A stretch of 64,000 bases of DNA, taken from positions 88,145 to 152,144 of the forward strand of contig WGNK01000025.1 in assembly GCA_016124535.1 (NCBI GenBank), read 5' to 3'. The stretch comes from Azospirillum sp. (GTDB taxonomy: Bacteria > Pseudomonadota > Alphaproteobacteria > Azospirillales > Azospirillaceae). The notes beneath the pieces were generated by a model. The model was not told the DNA's origin. It was given only the letters and a program-made list of their open reading frames with translations, and did not search any database. Made by a program: the position numbers and the translations under genes. Below are positions 18,042 to 26,976 of this stretch, one piece after another (position 1 is the stretch's first letter; the number at the start of each line of letters is the position of its first letter).

Positions 18042-21017
18042 ATGCGTTTCACCATCAAAGCCAGGCTGATCGCGGCATTTGCCGTGGTGCTGCTGCTCAC
18101 CGCCGCCAGCGCCTATCTCGGGGTCGTCAATCTCGGCGCGGCCAATAGCCATTTGGACGCCGTCGTCGCCGGTCCGGCGGAGCGTCAGAAGCTGGCGCTG
18201 GAAATCAGCGGCGAACTCTCGATGCTGGCGCGACTGGAAAAAAATGCGATTCTCGACACGGACTCGCAGAGGATCCAGGCCTATACCGACACTCTGCAGA
18301 GAACGCGCGGTAAAATCCATGACCTGATCGGCCAGTACCGGCAATTGACCACACCGGAAGGGCGGAAGCTGGTCGACCAGATCGACGCACCGCTGGCGGA
18401 ACTGCTGAAATCCCAGGACGAAGTGGTCCGTCTTGCCGCCCAGAAATCCAACCTCCAGGGGCTTAAGCTCGCCAACGGTCCCGCCGGTACCGCCTTCCAG
18501 GCCGCAGCGCAGGCCTTCAAGGCGATCGATCCGGCCAGCAGTCCGGAATTGGCCGGGACCCTGATCGAACTCGGGATCGCGATGCAGCGGGTTCAGTACC
18601 GGGAAAGCGAGATGCTCCTGGTCACCGATGAAGGCCAGATCCGCGAGCAGGGTAATCGCCTTGACGCCCGCTTGCGCGAAATCCAGGAGCTGTTCGCAAC
18701 CCTGCTCGACCGCCTGCCCCCGACCGAGCGCGCCAGGATGCAAAGCCTGAAGGTGGCGTGGGAGGCCTATCTGCCGCTCCACCAGCAGGTGCGTCAATAC
18801 GCCGAGCAGAACACCAACACCCGCGCCGCCGTGCTGTCGATGGGGCGAAACCGTGAGCTGACGATCACTCTGGATGCCGCGCTCGATCGCCTGATCGCAC
18901 TCAACAAGCAGCAGATGACCCAAGCAACCGACGACGCCGACCAGGTCTACGAGAGCTCGCGCAGCCGGTTGCTGGCGCTCGCCCTGGCGGCAATCGCGAT
19001 CGGCATCGCGGTGGCAACGTGGATTTCCCTGACCGTCGGCCGCGGCCTGGCGCGCGCCCGTGGCCTCGCCGAGGCGGTGGCGGTGGGCGACAGTTCCCTG
19101 ACCGTCGACTATCGCGGCCGCGAGGAAATCGGCGACCTGATCGCCGCGATGAACACGATGTGCGCCAATCTTCGCGCCAGCGCCGACGTTGCCAACGAGG
19201 TCGCCAAAGGCAACCTGGCGGTAGCGGCCAAGCCCCTGTCGGACAGGGATACCCTCGGCATCGCGCTGGAAACCATGATCGGCACACTGCAGGCGCTGAT
19301 CGCCGAGATGAATCGGATGTCATCCGAACACGACAAAGGCGAGATCGACGCCGCCATCCCGGCGGACAAATTCGCCGGCGACTACGCCCGGATGGCCAAG
19401 GGCATCAACGACATGGTCGCCGGCCATATCGGGGTGAAGAAGAAGGCGATGGCCTGCGTCGCCGAAATCGGCAAGGGCAATTTCGACGCGCCCTTGGAAC
19501 GTTTCCCCGGCAAGAAGGCCTTCATCAACGAGACCATCGAGGCGTTGCGCGGCAACCTGAAGGCGATCATCGCCGACATGAACCGGATGTCCGGCGAGCA
19601 CGACCGCGGTGACATCGACGTCACCATCCCGGTGGAGAAATACCAGCACGACTTCGCCAAAGTCGCCAAGGGGATCAACGACATGGTCGCCGGCCACATC
19701 TCGGTGAAGAAGAAGGCGATGGCCTGTATCGCCGAATTCGGCAAAGGCAATTTCGACGCGCCCTTGGAACGCTTCCCCGGCAAGAAGGCCTTCATCAACG
19801 AAACCATCGAACAGGTGCGCAGCAATCTGAAAACCACCGCCCAGATCGCGGTCGAGATCGCCAAGGGCAACCTGACCGTCGAGGCCCGACGGATGTCCGA
19901 GCACGACACCCTTGGCATTGCCCTGGAGACCATGGTCGAACGCCTGCGCGAGGTGGTGACCGATGTCTCCGCGGCGGCCGAGAACGTTGCGGCCGGCAGC
20001 GAGCAACTCAGCAGCAGCACCGAAACCCTGTCCCAGGGCGTTTCGGAACAGGCGGCGTCGAGCGAAGAGGCTTCGGCCTCGATGGAAGAGATGGCGGCCA
20101 ATATCCGCCAGAGCGCCGACAACGCCGGGGAGACCGAGAAGATCGCGCGCCAATCGGCCAACGACACCGCCCGCAGCGGCGAGGCGGTGTCCAAGGCGGT
20201 GGGGGCGATGAAGGCAATCGCCGAGAAGATCACTATCGTTCAGGAAATCGCCCGCCAAACCGACCTGCTGGCCCTCAACGCCGCGATCGAGGCGGCACGC
20301 GCCGGCGAACACGGCAAAGGCTTCGCGGTGGTCGCCAGCGAGGTCCGCAAGCTCGCCGAACGCAGCCAGGCGGCCTCGGCCGAGATCGTCACGCTCTCGA
20401 AGGAAACCTTGTCGGTCTCCGAAGAAGCCGGGCAAATGCTGGCAAAGCTGGTGCCGGACATCCAGCGAACCGCCAATCTGGTCGCCGAGATCAGCGCCGC
20501 CACCCGCGAGCAGAACAGCGGCGCCGACCAGATCAACACCGCGATCCAGCAACTCGATCAGGTGACTCAGCGCAATGCCGCGGCCTCCGAACAGATGTCG
20601 GCGACTTCGCAGCAGCTTTCCGCCCAGGCCGAGCAAATGCAATCGACCATGGCATTCTTCAGCGTCGGCGTCGGTGACGCCGGCCGCGGCGGCCGGTCCG
20701 CCCCCCAGCGTCAGCCGGCGGCCGAACTCCGCCGTACCGCGGCACCGGCGCCGCGCCAGCGGTCGGCCGGCAGCCGTGCGACCGACGGGAACGGTGCCGG
20801 CGAACGGAACCGCCGCGAACACGGCGGCAACGGTCAGAATGGCGGATCCCGGGGCAATGGCGATCACCCCAGCCATGCCGCGACCACGGGCAAACACGGT
20901 CACGGCGACAGCGGCCACCACCCGTCGCCCCAGGGCACGGCCAAGGGATTCGCGCTGAAGCTCGACGATCAATCCTCGCGCCGGGATGCCGATGATGACG
21001 CCTTCGAACGTTACTGA
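18042..21017 (+). CDS. Methyl-accepting chemotaxis protein with repeated HAMP-like region
   Basis: 991 residues. TM1 is about 10-28, a periplasmic four-helix-type sensor spans 30-303, and TM2 is about 307-327. HAMP follows, then two near-identical 90-residue units (about 422-601), a further HAMP-like segment, and the signalling domain with the conserved tip [18 protein letters not shown] (about 740). The last 110 residues are an R/G/H/N-rich low-complexity tail ending D-A-F-E-R-Y, which could be a degenerate CheR/CheB tether. GGAAGGA precedes the ATG. It is the receptor of the operon's own CheA/CheW. Confidence 0.93.
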   Translation: MRFTIKARLIAAFAVVLLLTAASAYLGVVNLGAANSHLDAVVAGPAERQKLALEISGELSMLARLEKNAILDTDSQRIQAYTDTLQRTRGKIHDLIGQYRQLTTPEGRKLVDQIDAPLAELLKSQDEVVRLAAQKSNLQGLKLANGPAGTAFQAAAQAFKAIDPASSPELAGTLIELGIAMQRVQYRESEMLLVTDEGQIREQGNRLDARLREIQELFATLLDRLPPTERARMQSLKVAWEAYLPLHQQVRQYAEQNTNTRAAVLSMGRNRELTITLDAALDRLIALNKQQMTQATDDADQVYESSRSRLLALALAAIAIGIAVATWISLTVGRGLARARGLAEAVAVGDSSLTVDYRGREEIGDLIAAMNTMCANLRASADVANEVAKGNLAVAAKPLSDRDTLGIALETMIGTLQALIAEMNRMSSEHDKGEIDAAIPADKFAGDYARMAKGINDMVAGHIGVKKKAMACVAEIGKGNFDAPLERFPGKKAFINETIEALRGNLKAIIADMNRMSGEHDRGDIDVTIPVEKYQHDFAKVAKGINDMVAGHISVKKKAMACIAEFGKGNFDAPLERFPGKKAFINETIEQVRSNLKTTAQIAVEIAKGNLTVEARRMSEHDTLGIALETMVERLREVVTDVSAAAENVAAGSEQLSSSTETLSQGVSEQAASSEEASASMEEMAANIRQSADNAGETEKIARQSANDTARSGEAVSKAVGAMKAIAEKITIVQEIARQTDLLALNAAIEAARAGEHGKGFAVVASEVRKLAERSQAASAEIVTLSKETLSVSEEAGQMLAKLVPDIQRTANLVAEISAATREQNSGADQINTAIQQLDQVTQRNAAASEQMSATSQQLSAQAEQMQSTMAFFSVGVGDAGRGGRSAPQRQPAAELRRTAAPAPRQRSAGSRATDGNGAGERNRREHGGNGQNGGSRGNGDHPSHAATTGKHGHGDSGHHPSPQGTAKGFALKLDDQSSRRDADDDAFERY
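19306..19845 (+). repeat. Tandem duplication of a 270-bp unit inside the MCP gene
   Basis: Two copies of a 270-bp (90-codon) unit follow each other in frame. Landmarks repeat exactly 270 bases apart: the M-N-R-M-S-x-E-H-D codons begin near 19310 and 19580, and [11 protein letters not shown] and [13 protein letters not shown] recur in both. The DNA identity is high in the second half of the unit, implying a recent duplication or gene conversion. Confidence 0.85.
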
Positions 21018-21555
21018 GCCCCGCGAGGCGCCGGGCACCGGCAAGACCGGGCCCGGCGTACGCGACGCCATCCAGGTCCTGACGCTCGGCTTGCAGGGCG
21101 AGGTTTTCGCGATCGAAACCGAACGGGTCCATGAGGTGCTGGACCTGGTCGAGATCACCCGCATCCCCAACAGCCGGCCGTTCATCCGGGGCCTGATCAA
21201 TGTCCGCGGCAAGGTGATCACCGTCACCGACTTGCGCACCAAATTCGGGATGGCGGCGGCGGCCCGCACCGTCGACACCCGGATCGTGGTGATGGAGGTC
21301 CGGATCGACGGCGAGCCGACCGTAGTCGGCGCGCTCGCCGACCGGGTCTACGAGGTGACCGAGGTCGCGGCCGCCTCGCTGGAGGAAGCCCCGCGGATCG
21401 GCATGCGCTGGCGACCGGAATTCATCCGGGCGATCGGCAAGCGGGGCGACGATTTCATCATCATCGCCGATATCGATCAGGTTTTCGCCTCGGAGGAACC
21501 GGCCCCGCGCGGCAATCGCCTGGAAGCGGTGCCGGGTCTGGGCGCGGCGGCCTGA
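20986..21555 (+). CDS. cheW: Chemotaxis coupling protein CheW, copy 1
   Basis: 189 residues with a CheW SH3-like fold: [29 protein letters not shown] and a closing E-F-I-R-A-I-G-K-R. It bridges the MCP and CheA. The start overlaps the end of the MCP gene by 32 bp (ATGs at 20986, 20992 and 20995 are possible), indicating coupling. It is clearly paralogous to the next gene, with the same length of core and the same motif order. Confidence 0.92.
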   Translation: MPMMTPSNVTEPREAPGTGKTGPGVRDAIQVLTLGLQGEVFAIETERVHEVLDLVEITRIPNSRPFIRGLINVRGKVITVTDLRTKFGMAAAARTVDTRIVVMEVRIDGEPTVVGALADRVYEVTEVAAASLEEAPRIGMRWRPEFIRAIGKRGDDFIIIADIDQVFASEEPAPRGNRLEAVPGLGAAA

Positions 21556-21587
21556 CAGTCGGGCGTAGGGTTCGCAGAGGAGGACAT

Positions 21588-22097
21588 ATGGCGCAGGCCA
21601 ATGCAGCACGGCAACGTCATCGCGAGGTCAAGCTGCTCGAGGACGCCGAGCAATATCTGACCTGCGGCGTCGGCGAGGAGACCTTCGCGCTCAGCGTCGC
21701 CCAGGTGCGCGAGGTGCTCGACCTCTGCCCCTGCAGCAAGGTGCCCAACCTGCCGCCCTTCGTGCGCGGCATGATCAGCGTCCGCGGCAAGGCGGTGCCG
21801 GTGGTCGACCTCCGGGTCAAGTTCGGCATGACCGAGACGCCGGCCAGCGATTCCACCCGGATCGTGGTGCTTGAGGTCGTGGTCGAGGGCCGATCGCTGG
21901 TGATCGGGGCGTTGTGTGACCGGGTCTACGAGGTCACCGCGCTCGATGCCGGCGACATCGAACCGCCACCCGAGATCGGCACCCGCTGGCGCTCTGAAAT
22001 CATTCGCGGCATCGGACGGCGCCACGACAAATTCGTGATCGTGCTCAATCTCAATCAGGTCTTCGCGATCGCCGACTTGCGCCAGGCCGGGCCTTGA
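21588..22097 (+). CDS. cheW: Chemotaxis coupling protein CheW, copy 2
   Basis: 169 residues with an excellent GAGGAGG site before the ATG. CheW motifs: F-A-L-S-V-A-Q-V-R-E-V-L-D-L, R-G-M-I-S-V-R-G-K-A-V-P-V-V-D-L-R-V-K-F-G-M and R-S-E-I-I-R-G-I-G-R-R. Having two adjacent CheW paralogues in the operon suggests different partner preferences (two receptor classes, or the soluble coiled-coil protein at the operon end). The stop lies two bases before the cheR ATG. Confidence 0.93.
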   Translation: MAQANAARQRHREVKLLEDAEQYLTCGVGEETFALSVAQVREVLDLCPCSKVPNLPPFVRGMISVRGKAVPVVDLRVKFGMTETPASDSTRIVVLEVVVEGRSLVIGALCDRVYEVTALDAGDIEPPPEIGTRWRSEIIRGIGRRHDKFVIVLNLNQVFAIADLRQAGP

Positions 22098-22099
22098 CC

Positions 22100-22969
22100 A
22101 TGACGATGCCGATCGACGCTTCGCCGACCGACGCCGCGCCCTCGCAACTGAAACAACGGGATTTTGCGGTCCTGGCGGCGCTGATCGAGAAACATGCCGG
22201 CATTCGCATGCCCGGCAACAAGAGCACCATGCTGGAAGGGCGGCTGCGCCGCCGCCTGCGCGAGCGTGGCCTGACCGATTTTTCCCAGTACTGCGACTTC
22301 CTGTTCAAGCAAGGCGGCCTGGCCGAAGAACTGACCGACCTGATTGACGTGGTAACCACCAATAAGACCGAGTTCTTTCGCGAATCCAAGCATTTCGATC
22401 ACCTGTCCGGACCGATCCTCAGCGCCTGTCTGGACTCCGGAATCGGCCTCGACCGGCCGCTGCGGCTGTGGAGTGCCGGCTGCTCGACCGGGCAGGAGCC
22501 CTACACCATCGCCATGGTGCTGGCCGAAGCCGCGGCACAGCGACCGGGATTTTCCTTTCAGATTCTGGCGACCGACATTTCCACCAGCGTCCTGCGCACG
22601 GCGCGCAAGGCGATCTACCCGGAGAGCATGGTGGCGCCGGTGCCGCCGGACCTTCGCAAGCGCTACCTGATGCGCAGCCGCGACCGCAGGGCCGAGCTGG
22701 TTCGGGTGGTCCCGGAGTTGCGCGCGACCGTGAGTTTCCGGCAGCTCAATTTTATTGACACTGATTACGGGATAACACCCCGCCTGGACATCGTATTTTG
22801 CCGAAACGTCATCATCTATTTCGATCAGGCCGTGCGCAAGGCGGTGCTGGGGCGGATCTGCCAGTGTCTCGCCCCGGGCGGCTATCTCTTGATGGGGCAT
22901 TCGGAAACCCTGGGCGAACTCGGCCTGCCGCTCCGCCAGGTCGCCCCCACCGTCTACCGCCGCTGTTGA
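22100..22969 (+). CDS. cheR: Chemotaxis protein methyltransferase CheR
   Basis: 289 residues from the ATG at 22100; a TTG at 22094 would overlap cheW. An N-terminal helical CheR domain with T-T-N-K-T-E-F-F-R-E is followed by the SAM-binding domain with W-S-A-G-C-S-T-G-Q-E-P-Y-T and D-I-V-F-C-R-N-V-I-I-Y-F-D. It methylates receptor glutamates for adaptation. Confidence 0.95.
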   Translation: MTMPIDASPTDAAPSQLKQRDFAVLAALIEKHAGIRMPGNKSTMLEGRLRRRLRERGLTDFSQYCDFLFKQGGLAEELTDLIDVVTTNKTEFFRESKHFDHLSGPILSACLDSGIGLDRPLRLWSAGCSTGQEPYTIAMVLAEAAAQRPGFSFQILATDISTSVLRTARKAIYPESMVAPVPPDLRKRYLMRSRDRRAELVRVVPELRATVSFRQLNFIDTDYGITPRLDIVFCRNVIIYFDQAVRKAVLGRICQCLAPGGYLLMGHSETLGELGLPLRQVAPTVYRRC

Positions 22970-23010
22970 ACAGATAGCGGCGCAAACACTGTGCGGTCTG
23001 GAGGTCTCGA

Positions 23011-24126
23011 ATGACGGGCAGGACCAGAGTCCTGGTGATCGATGACTCGGCCTCGGTGCGCGAGACGCTGCGGGAGGTGATTGCCGGCGACCCCGATCTG
23101 GAGGTGATGGGGACGGCGAGTGATCCTTACGTGGCGGCCAGGCTGATCGCCGAGGAAGTGCCGGACGTCATCATCCTCGACGTCGAGATGCCACGGATGG
23201 ACGGCATCACCTTCCTGCGCAAGGTGATGCAGCAGCGGCCGATGCCGGTGGTGATGTGCTCGTCGCTGACCGAGGCCGGCTCCGCCACCTTGCTGGAAGC
23301 GCTGGAGGCCGGCGCAGTCGATATCATCCAGAAGCCGCACCTGGGCTCACGGCAGTTTCTGCTGGAATCCCGGATAGCGATCTGTGACGTGATCAAGGCG
23401 GCCTCGACTGCCCGGCTGCGACCGTCCGGTGGCGCCGGCCGTGCCGCTGCTGCCGACAAGACCCGCCTGGTTACCGAGAAACTGACCGCCGACGTGATTT
23501 TGCCGGCGCCGGTCCCGCCCAAGGGACAGGCGATGGCCCGAACCACCGAAACCGTGGTCTGTATCGGTGCTTCGACCGGCGGGACCGAATCGCTGCGGGT
23601 GGTGCTCGAGGCCCTGCCCGCCGACGCCCCCGCCACCGCGATCGTCCAGCACATGCCGGAGAAGTTCACCGCGGCCTTCGCCCGCCGCCTCGACGGGCTG
23701 TGCGCGGTCGCGGTCAAGGAAGCCGAGGACGGCGACACGCTGCGGCGCGGCCAGGTGCTGATCGCACCCGGAAACCGCCATATGTTGGTCAAGCGCAGCG
23801 GTGCGCGCTACTACGTCGAGATCCGCGACGGGCCCCTGGTGTCGCGCCATCGGCCGTCAGTCGATGTCCTGTTCCGCTCCGCCGCCCGCTATGCCGGGGC
23901 CAACGGAGTCGGCGTGCTGATGACCGGAATGGGCGACGACGGCGCCAAGGGCATGCTCGAGATGTTCCAGGCCGGGGCCTATACCGTCGCCGAAGACGAA
24001 TCGACCTGCGTGGTGTTCGGCATGCCCCGCGAAGCGATCAAGCTCGGTGCCACCCGCAAGGTCGTGCCACTGGGCTTGATTGGAAGTGAAATCCTGCGCG
24101 CTTGTTCTGCACCCGCGAGACCCTGA
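23011..24126 (+). CDS. cheB: Chemotaxis glutamate methylesterase/deamidase CheB
   Basis: 371 residues with TGGAGG before the ATG. The receiver domain has D11/D12 and phosphoacceptor D57 (I-I-L-D-V-E-M-P). The C-terminal methylesterase domain carries the catalytic triad S188 (I-G-A-S-T-G-G-T-E), H214 (V-Q-H-M-P) and D310 (M-T-G-M-G-D-D-G). It removes receptor methyl groups when phosphorylated by CheA. Its stop TGA overlaps the cheD start (TGATG). Confidence 0.96.
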   Translation: MTGRTRVLVIDDSASVRETLREVIAGDPDLEVMGTASDPYVAARLIAEEVPDVIILDVEMPRMDGITFLRKVMQQRPMPVVMCSSLTEAGSATLLEALEAGAVDIIQKPHLGSRQFLLESRIAICDVIKAASTARLRPSGGAGRAAAADKTRLVTEKLTADVILPAPVPPKGQAMARTTETVVCIGASTGGTESLRVVLEALPADAPATAIVQHMPEKFTAAFARRLDGLCAVAVKEAEDGDTLRRGQVLIAPGNRHMLVKRSGARYYVEIRDGPLVSRHRPSVDVLFRSAARYAGANGVGVLMTGMGDDGAKGMLEMFQAGAYTVAEDESTCVVFGMPREAIKLGATRKVVPLGLIGSEILRACSAPARP

Positions 24127-24758
24127 TGGCCTGTTTCGAAACCAGCCACTTCGCCTTGCGCCCGACGGTCTGCCTCTCCGCCGGCGATATCCAGTGCGAA
24201 CGCATACCCCAGTTGCTCAGAACTGTCCTCGGCTCCTGCGTCGCGGTCTGCCTGTGGGACCGGCGCCAGCACTTCGGCGGCATGAGCCATTTCATTCTGC
24301 CGACCACCCCGGACAACTCCGAGCGATCGCCACGTTTCGGCGACGTTGCTGTCCCGGCCCTGATCGAACAGATGCTCAAACTGGGCAGCAGAGTCACCGA
24401 TCTCGAGGCGAAGCTGTTCGGTGGCGCCAATGTCCTGCCGATCCAATGCGACGACCTGGCGGTGGGCGGCCGCAACATCGAGGTGGCGTTCGCGGCGCTG
24501 GAGCGACGCGGCATCCCCGTGGTCGCGAGCCGCCTGTCCGGCCAGCAGGGTGTGGTCCTGGTCCAGTGCACCGAATGCGGCGACGTCTGGCTGCGTCGGA
24601 TTCACGGTCAGGCGGCACCGAACGGCTTGACCGCTCCCCGCAGCAGCCGAACCGGACGCGCCGGGTCGGCGCTTGCCCGCCGTGATGCCGCAGCCCGGCC
24701 GGCGCCCTGCCACACCTGCGGGATGCCGGCGCAGGCGACCGAAATGGAGCTGCGCTGA
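24126..24758 (+). CDS. cheD: Chemoreceptor glutamine deamidase CheD with cysteine-rich C-terminal extension
   Basis: 210 residues from the ATG at 24126, which overlaps the cheB stop. The core has the deamidase site G-S-C-V-A-V-C-L-W-D (nucleophilic cysteine) and G-G-M-S-H-F-I-L-P (histidine). Beyond the usual CheD end there is a tail of about 60 residues holding two C-x-x-C pairs, C-T-E-C and C-H-T-C, spaced like a possible zinc-binding module. Its stop overlaps the next ATG (TGATG). Confidence 0.92.
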   Translation: MACFETSHFALRPTVCLSAGDIQCERIPQLLRTVLGSCVAVCLWDRRQHFGGMSHFILPTTPDNSERSPRFGDVAVPALIEQMLKLGSRVTDLEAKLFGGANVLPIQCDDLAVGGRNIEVAFAALERRGIPVVASRLSGQQGVVLVQCTECGDVWLRRIHGQAAPNGLTAPRSSRTGRAGSALARRDAAARPAPCHTCGMPAQATEMELR

Positions 24759-26575
24759 TGGACGCGCGCAACTATGCTGGCGGCCTCGGACCGGCCGCGA
24801 ATGAGGCCGGCCGTGCCCGAGCCTGGGCAATGCGGCTGAAGCAGGCCGGGCATTTCATCGCCCCGTTCGTTGCCCTGGAGCGGCTTTTCCTGGATTTCGG
24901 CGAACGGCTGCGCACGCTCCACCGCAAGGTCGCGCGGGTGTCGGACGATGCCGAATCCGCGGGCGCACTTCTCGCCTCGCCCGATTTTCGCGAGATGCTG
25001 GCGGCGGTCAACGATCTGGCCCGCGGTATCGATGCGCTACGCGGCCGCCCGGACGACTCCGCCGCAACCCTGGCCCGGCTGGTCGCGGTTTCCGAGGCGA
25101 TCCTCGGCACCCTGGCAGCCCTCAGCCGCATCATGTTTCAGGTCCAGGTTCTGGCGGTCAACGCCAAGATCGAATCGTCCCAGCTGGCTCGAACCGGAGT
25201 GGATTTCACGGTTTTCACCAACGAGATCACCCGGCTTGCCGGCTGCGGCGAGGCGGCGATCGGCGGTGTCAGGCTGGAACTGACCGCCCTGCGAGCCGCC
25301 GCAAGCGCGGCGATCACCGAGCAATCGGCGTTCGAGCAGGCGGGCATGCGCGAATTGCATGACCTGTTCAGCCGCCTCACCGCCCTGATCGCCGCGCTCG
25401 AACAGCGCCAGGCCCTGGCCGAAAACGGCGTCAGCGAATTGGTGCCGCTGCTGCGCTCGCTGTCCGGCCATATCGGCCAGGTGGTGTCCGATCTGCAGAT
25501 TTTCGACATCACCCGCCAGCGCCTGGAGCATGTCGAGCAGGCGCTCGACCTCGCCGCCGGCATGATCGAGGCCGAGGGCGCTTCGGACATGGATGCGCTG
25601 CAACAACAGGTCTTCGTCAACGGCATCGCCGAATTGCAGGCGGCTCAGCTGACCCAGGCGGTCGATGGCTATGACCGGGCCGTGCTCGACATCGGCGGCG
25701 GCATGCAGGCGATGACCAAGGGTGTGCCGGTGATCGCCGCACTGTCCGAGAATGCGTTCGGCGGCGGCGGCGGCGAGTCGGTCGAGGCGGTCAATCGCGA
25801 CCTGGAAAAGGCCGGCGCCCTGTTCGCCACCTTCACCGCCGGCCGCGATCACGCCGAAAAGGGGCTGGGCGTGGTGGCGGCTGCGGCGGCGCGGGCCCGC
25901 GGCCTGATCCGTTCGCTGAATTCGGTCAATGCCGACATGCGGCTGATGGCGCTCAACGCTTCGATCAAATGCGGCAATATGGGCGACCGTGGCCGCACGC
26001 TGCAGGTCGTCGCCAACGAACTCCAGGCCCTGGCCCGCCTCACCGGCGAGCACGTCGACCTGGTGGCGGCCAACCTGGCGCAGGCGGTATCCGTCGCCGA
26101 CGAAATCGGTGGTGGCCGGGGCTCGGCCCGGGCCGCGGATATCCTGGCCCTGCAATCGGCGCTCGACCTCGCCTCGGCCCGACTGGCCAACGCTGGTGCC
26201 CGGCTGCCGCCGTTGCTCGATGGGATCACCGCCAATGCCGCGGCCGTGGTCGAACTCGGCCGGGTCGCCGCGGAAGGCTTCACCGAGCGGGTCGCCTGCA
26301 GCGGTCTGGTTGCGCGCAGCGTCAGTGGTCTGGAAGCGCTGGCCGGCGACACCGCGCCGGGCCTGACCGGCGAGGCGCTGGAAGCAGCGCGGTCGGCCGT
26401 CCTGGCCTTTGCCGAAGCGCACTATACCATGGCCAGCGAGCGTGCCATCCACGGCAGTGCGGTCAGCACCGCCAAGCTCACCGACCTGCTCAAAGGCAGC
26501 CCGCCGGCAGCCGTCGGGGCGGGCGCAACCGCGCCGCCAGCCGGCGAGCCGGACATCTCCGACCTGCTGTTCTGA
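24758..26575 (+). CDS. Soluble coiled-coil chemotaxis protein with two degenerate MCP-tip segments
   Basis: 605 residues, no membrane segment, long helices throughout, coupled to cheD by TGATG. Residues 127-161 (Q-V-L-A-V-N-A-K-I-E-S-S-Q) and 396-428 (L-M-A-L-N-A-S-I-K-C-G-N-M) echo the MCP signalling tip [12 protein letters not shown]. Between them lies D-I-T-R-Q at 250-254, the spacing of the catalytic D143/Q147 in E. coli CheZ (D-L-T-G-Q). It ends with an acidic D-I-S-D-L-L-F. It may be an array component or a CheY-P phosphatase; the operon has no other CheZ. The function is inferred, not shown. Confidence 0.6.
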   Translation: MDARNYAGGLGPAANEAGRARAWAMRLKQAGHFIAPFVALERLFLDFGERLRTLHRKVARVSDDAESAGALLASPDFREMLAAVNDLARGIDALRGRPDDSAATLARLVAVSEAILGTLAALSRIMFQVQVLAVNAKIESSQLARTGVDFTVFTNEITRLAGCGEAAIGGVRLELTALRAAASAAITEQSAFEQAGMRELHDLFSRLTALIAALEQRQALAENGVSELVPLLRSLSGHIGQVVSDLQIFDITRQRLEHVEQALDLAAGMIEAEGASDMDALQQQVFVNGIAELQAAQLTQAVDGYDRAVLDIGGGMQAMTKGVPVIAALSENAFGGGGGESVEAVNRDLEKAGALFATFTAGRDHAEKGLGVVAAAAARARGLIRSLNSVNADMRLMALNASIKCGNMGDRGRTLQVVANELQALARLTGEHVDLVAANLAQAVSVADEIGGGRGSARAADILALQSALDLASARLANAGARLPPLLDGITANAAAVVELGRVAAEGFTERVACSGLVARSVSGLEALAGDTAPGLTGEALEAARSAVLAFAEAHYTMASERAIHGSAVSTAKLTDLLKGSPPAAVGAGATAPPAGEPDISDLLF

Positions 26576-26627
26576 GCCGCCGCGACGCGGGGCGCCGTGG
26601 CCCCCGGCCGCCCGGACCCCAAGCGCG

Positions 26628-26882
26628 CTAACGACGGCGGTAGGGGCAGTCGTCACGCGCGCAGGCAGCGGCGCCGCGGGCCGCCACGAACACGCCGCAA
26701 GCCGGGCACCTGACCATGTCCTCCGCCGCGCCGCCGGCCGGACCGCGCGAGGCTGCGGCCTGCTCGCGTCGCGCCGCCATCTCGGCGTGGCGGCGACGGG
26801 CAGCCTTGAAACGATCGATCCGGCGGAACACCCACCAGGTCGCCACGATCAGGAAGATCAGAGTCAGCGTTTTCGAGAGCAT
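26628..26882 (-). CDS. PP0621-like small membrane protein with C-terminal zinc-ribbon cysteines
   Basis: 84 residues. One N-terminal membrane helix (about 4-18) is followed by a basic coiled segment and a C-terminal M-V-R-C-P-A-C-G-V-F-V with two further cysteines (A-C-A-R-D-D-C-P). This is the pattern of the PP0621 family of unknown function. In many members the final motif reads Y-C-S-x-x-H; here it ends D-C-P-Y. Monocistronic, convergent with the chemotaxis operon. Confidence 0.65.
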   Translation of the reverse strand: MLSKTLTLIFLIVATWWVFRRIDRFKAARRRHAEMAARREQAAASRGPAGGAAEDMVRCPACGVFVAARGAAACARDDCPYRRR

Positions 26883-26976
26883 CGCGCATTCCGGCTGGCC
26901 AGCGGACGTCCGACCGTAAGGTCAAGCGCGCCGAACGACAACCACCAATGCCGCGGCCAACGCCACCAGCTTCCGG

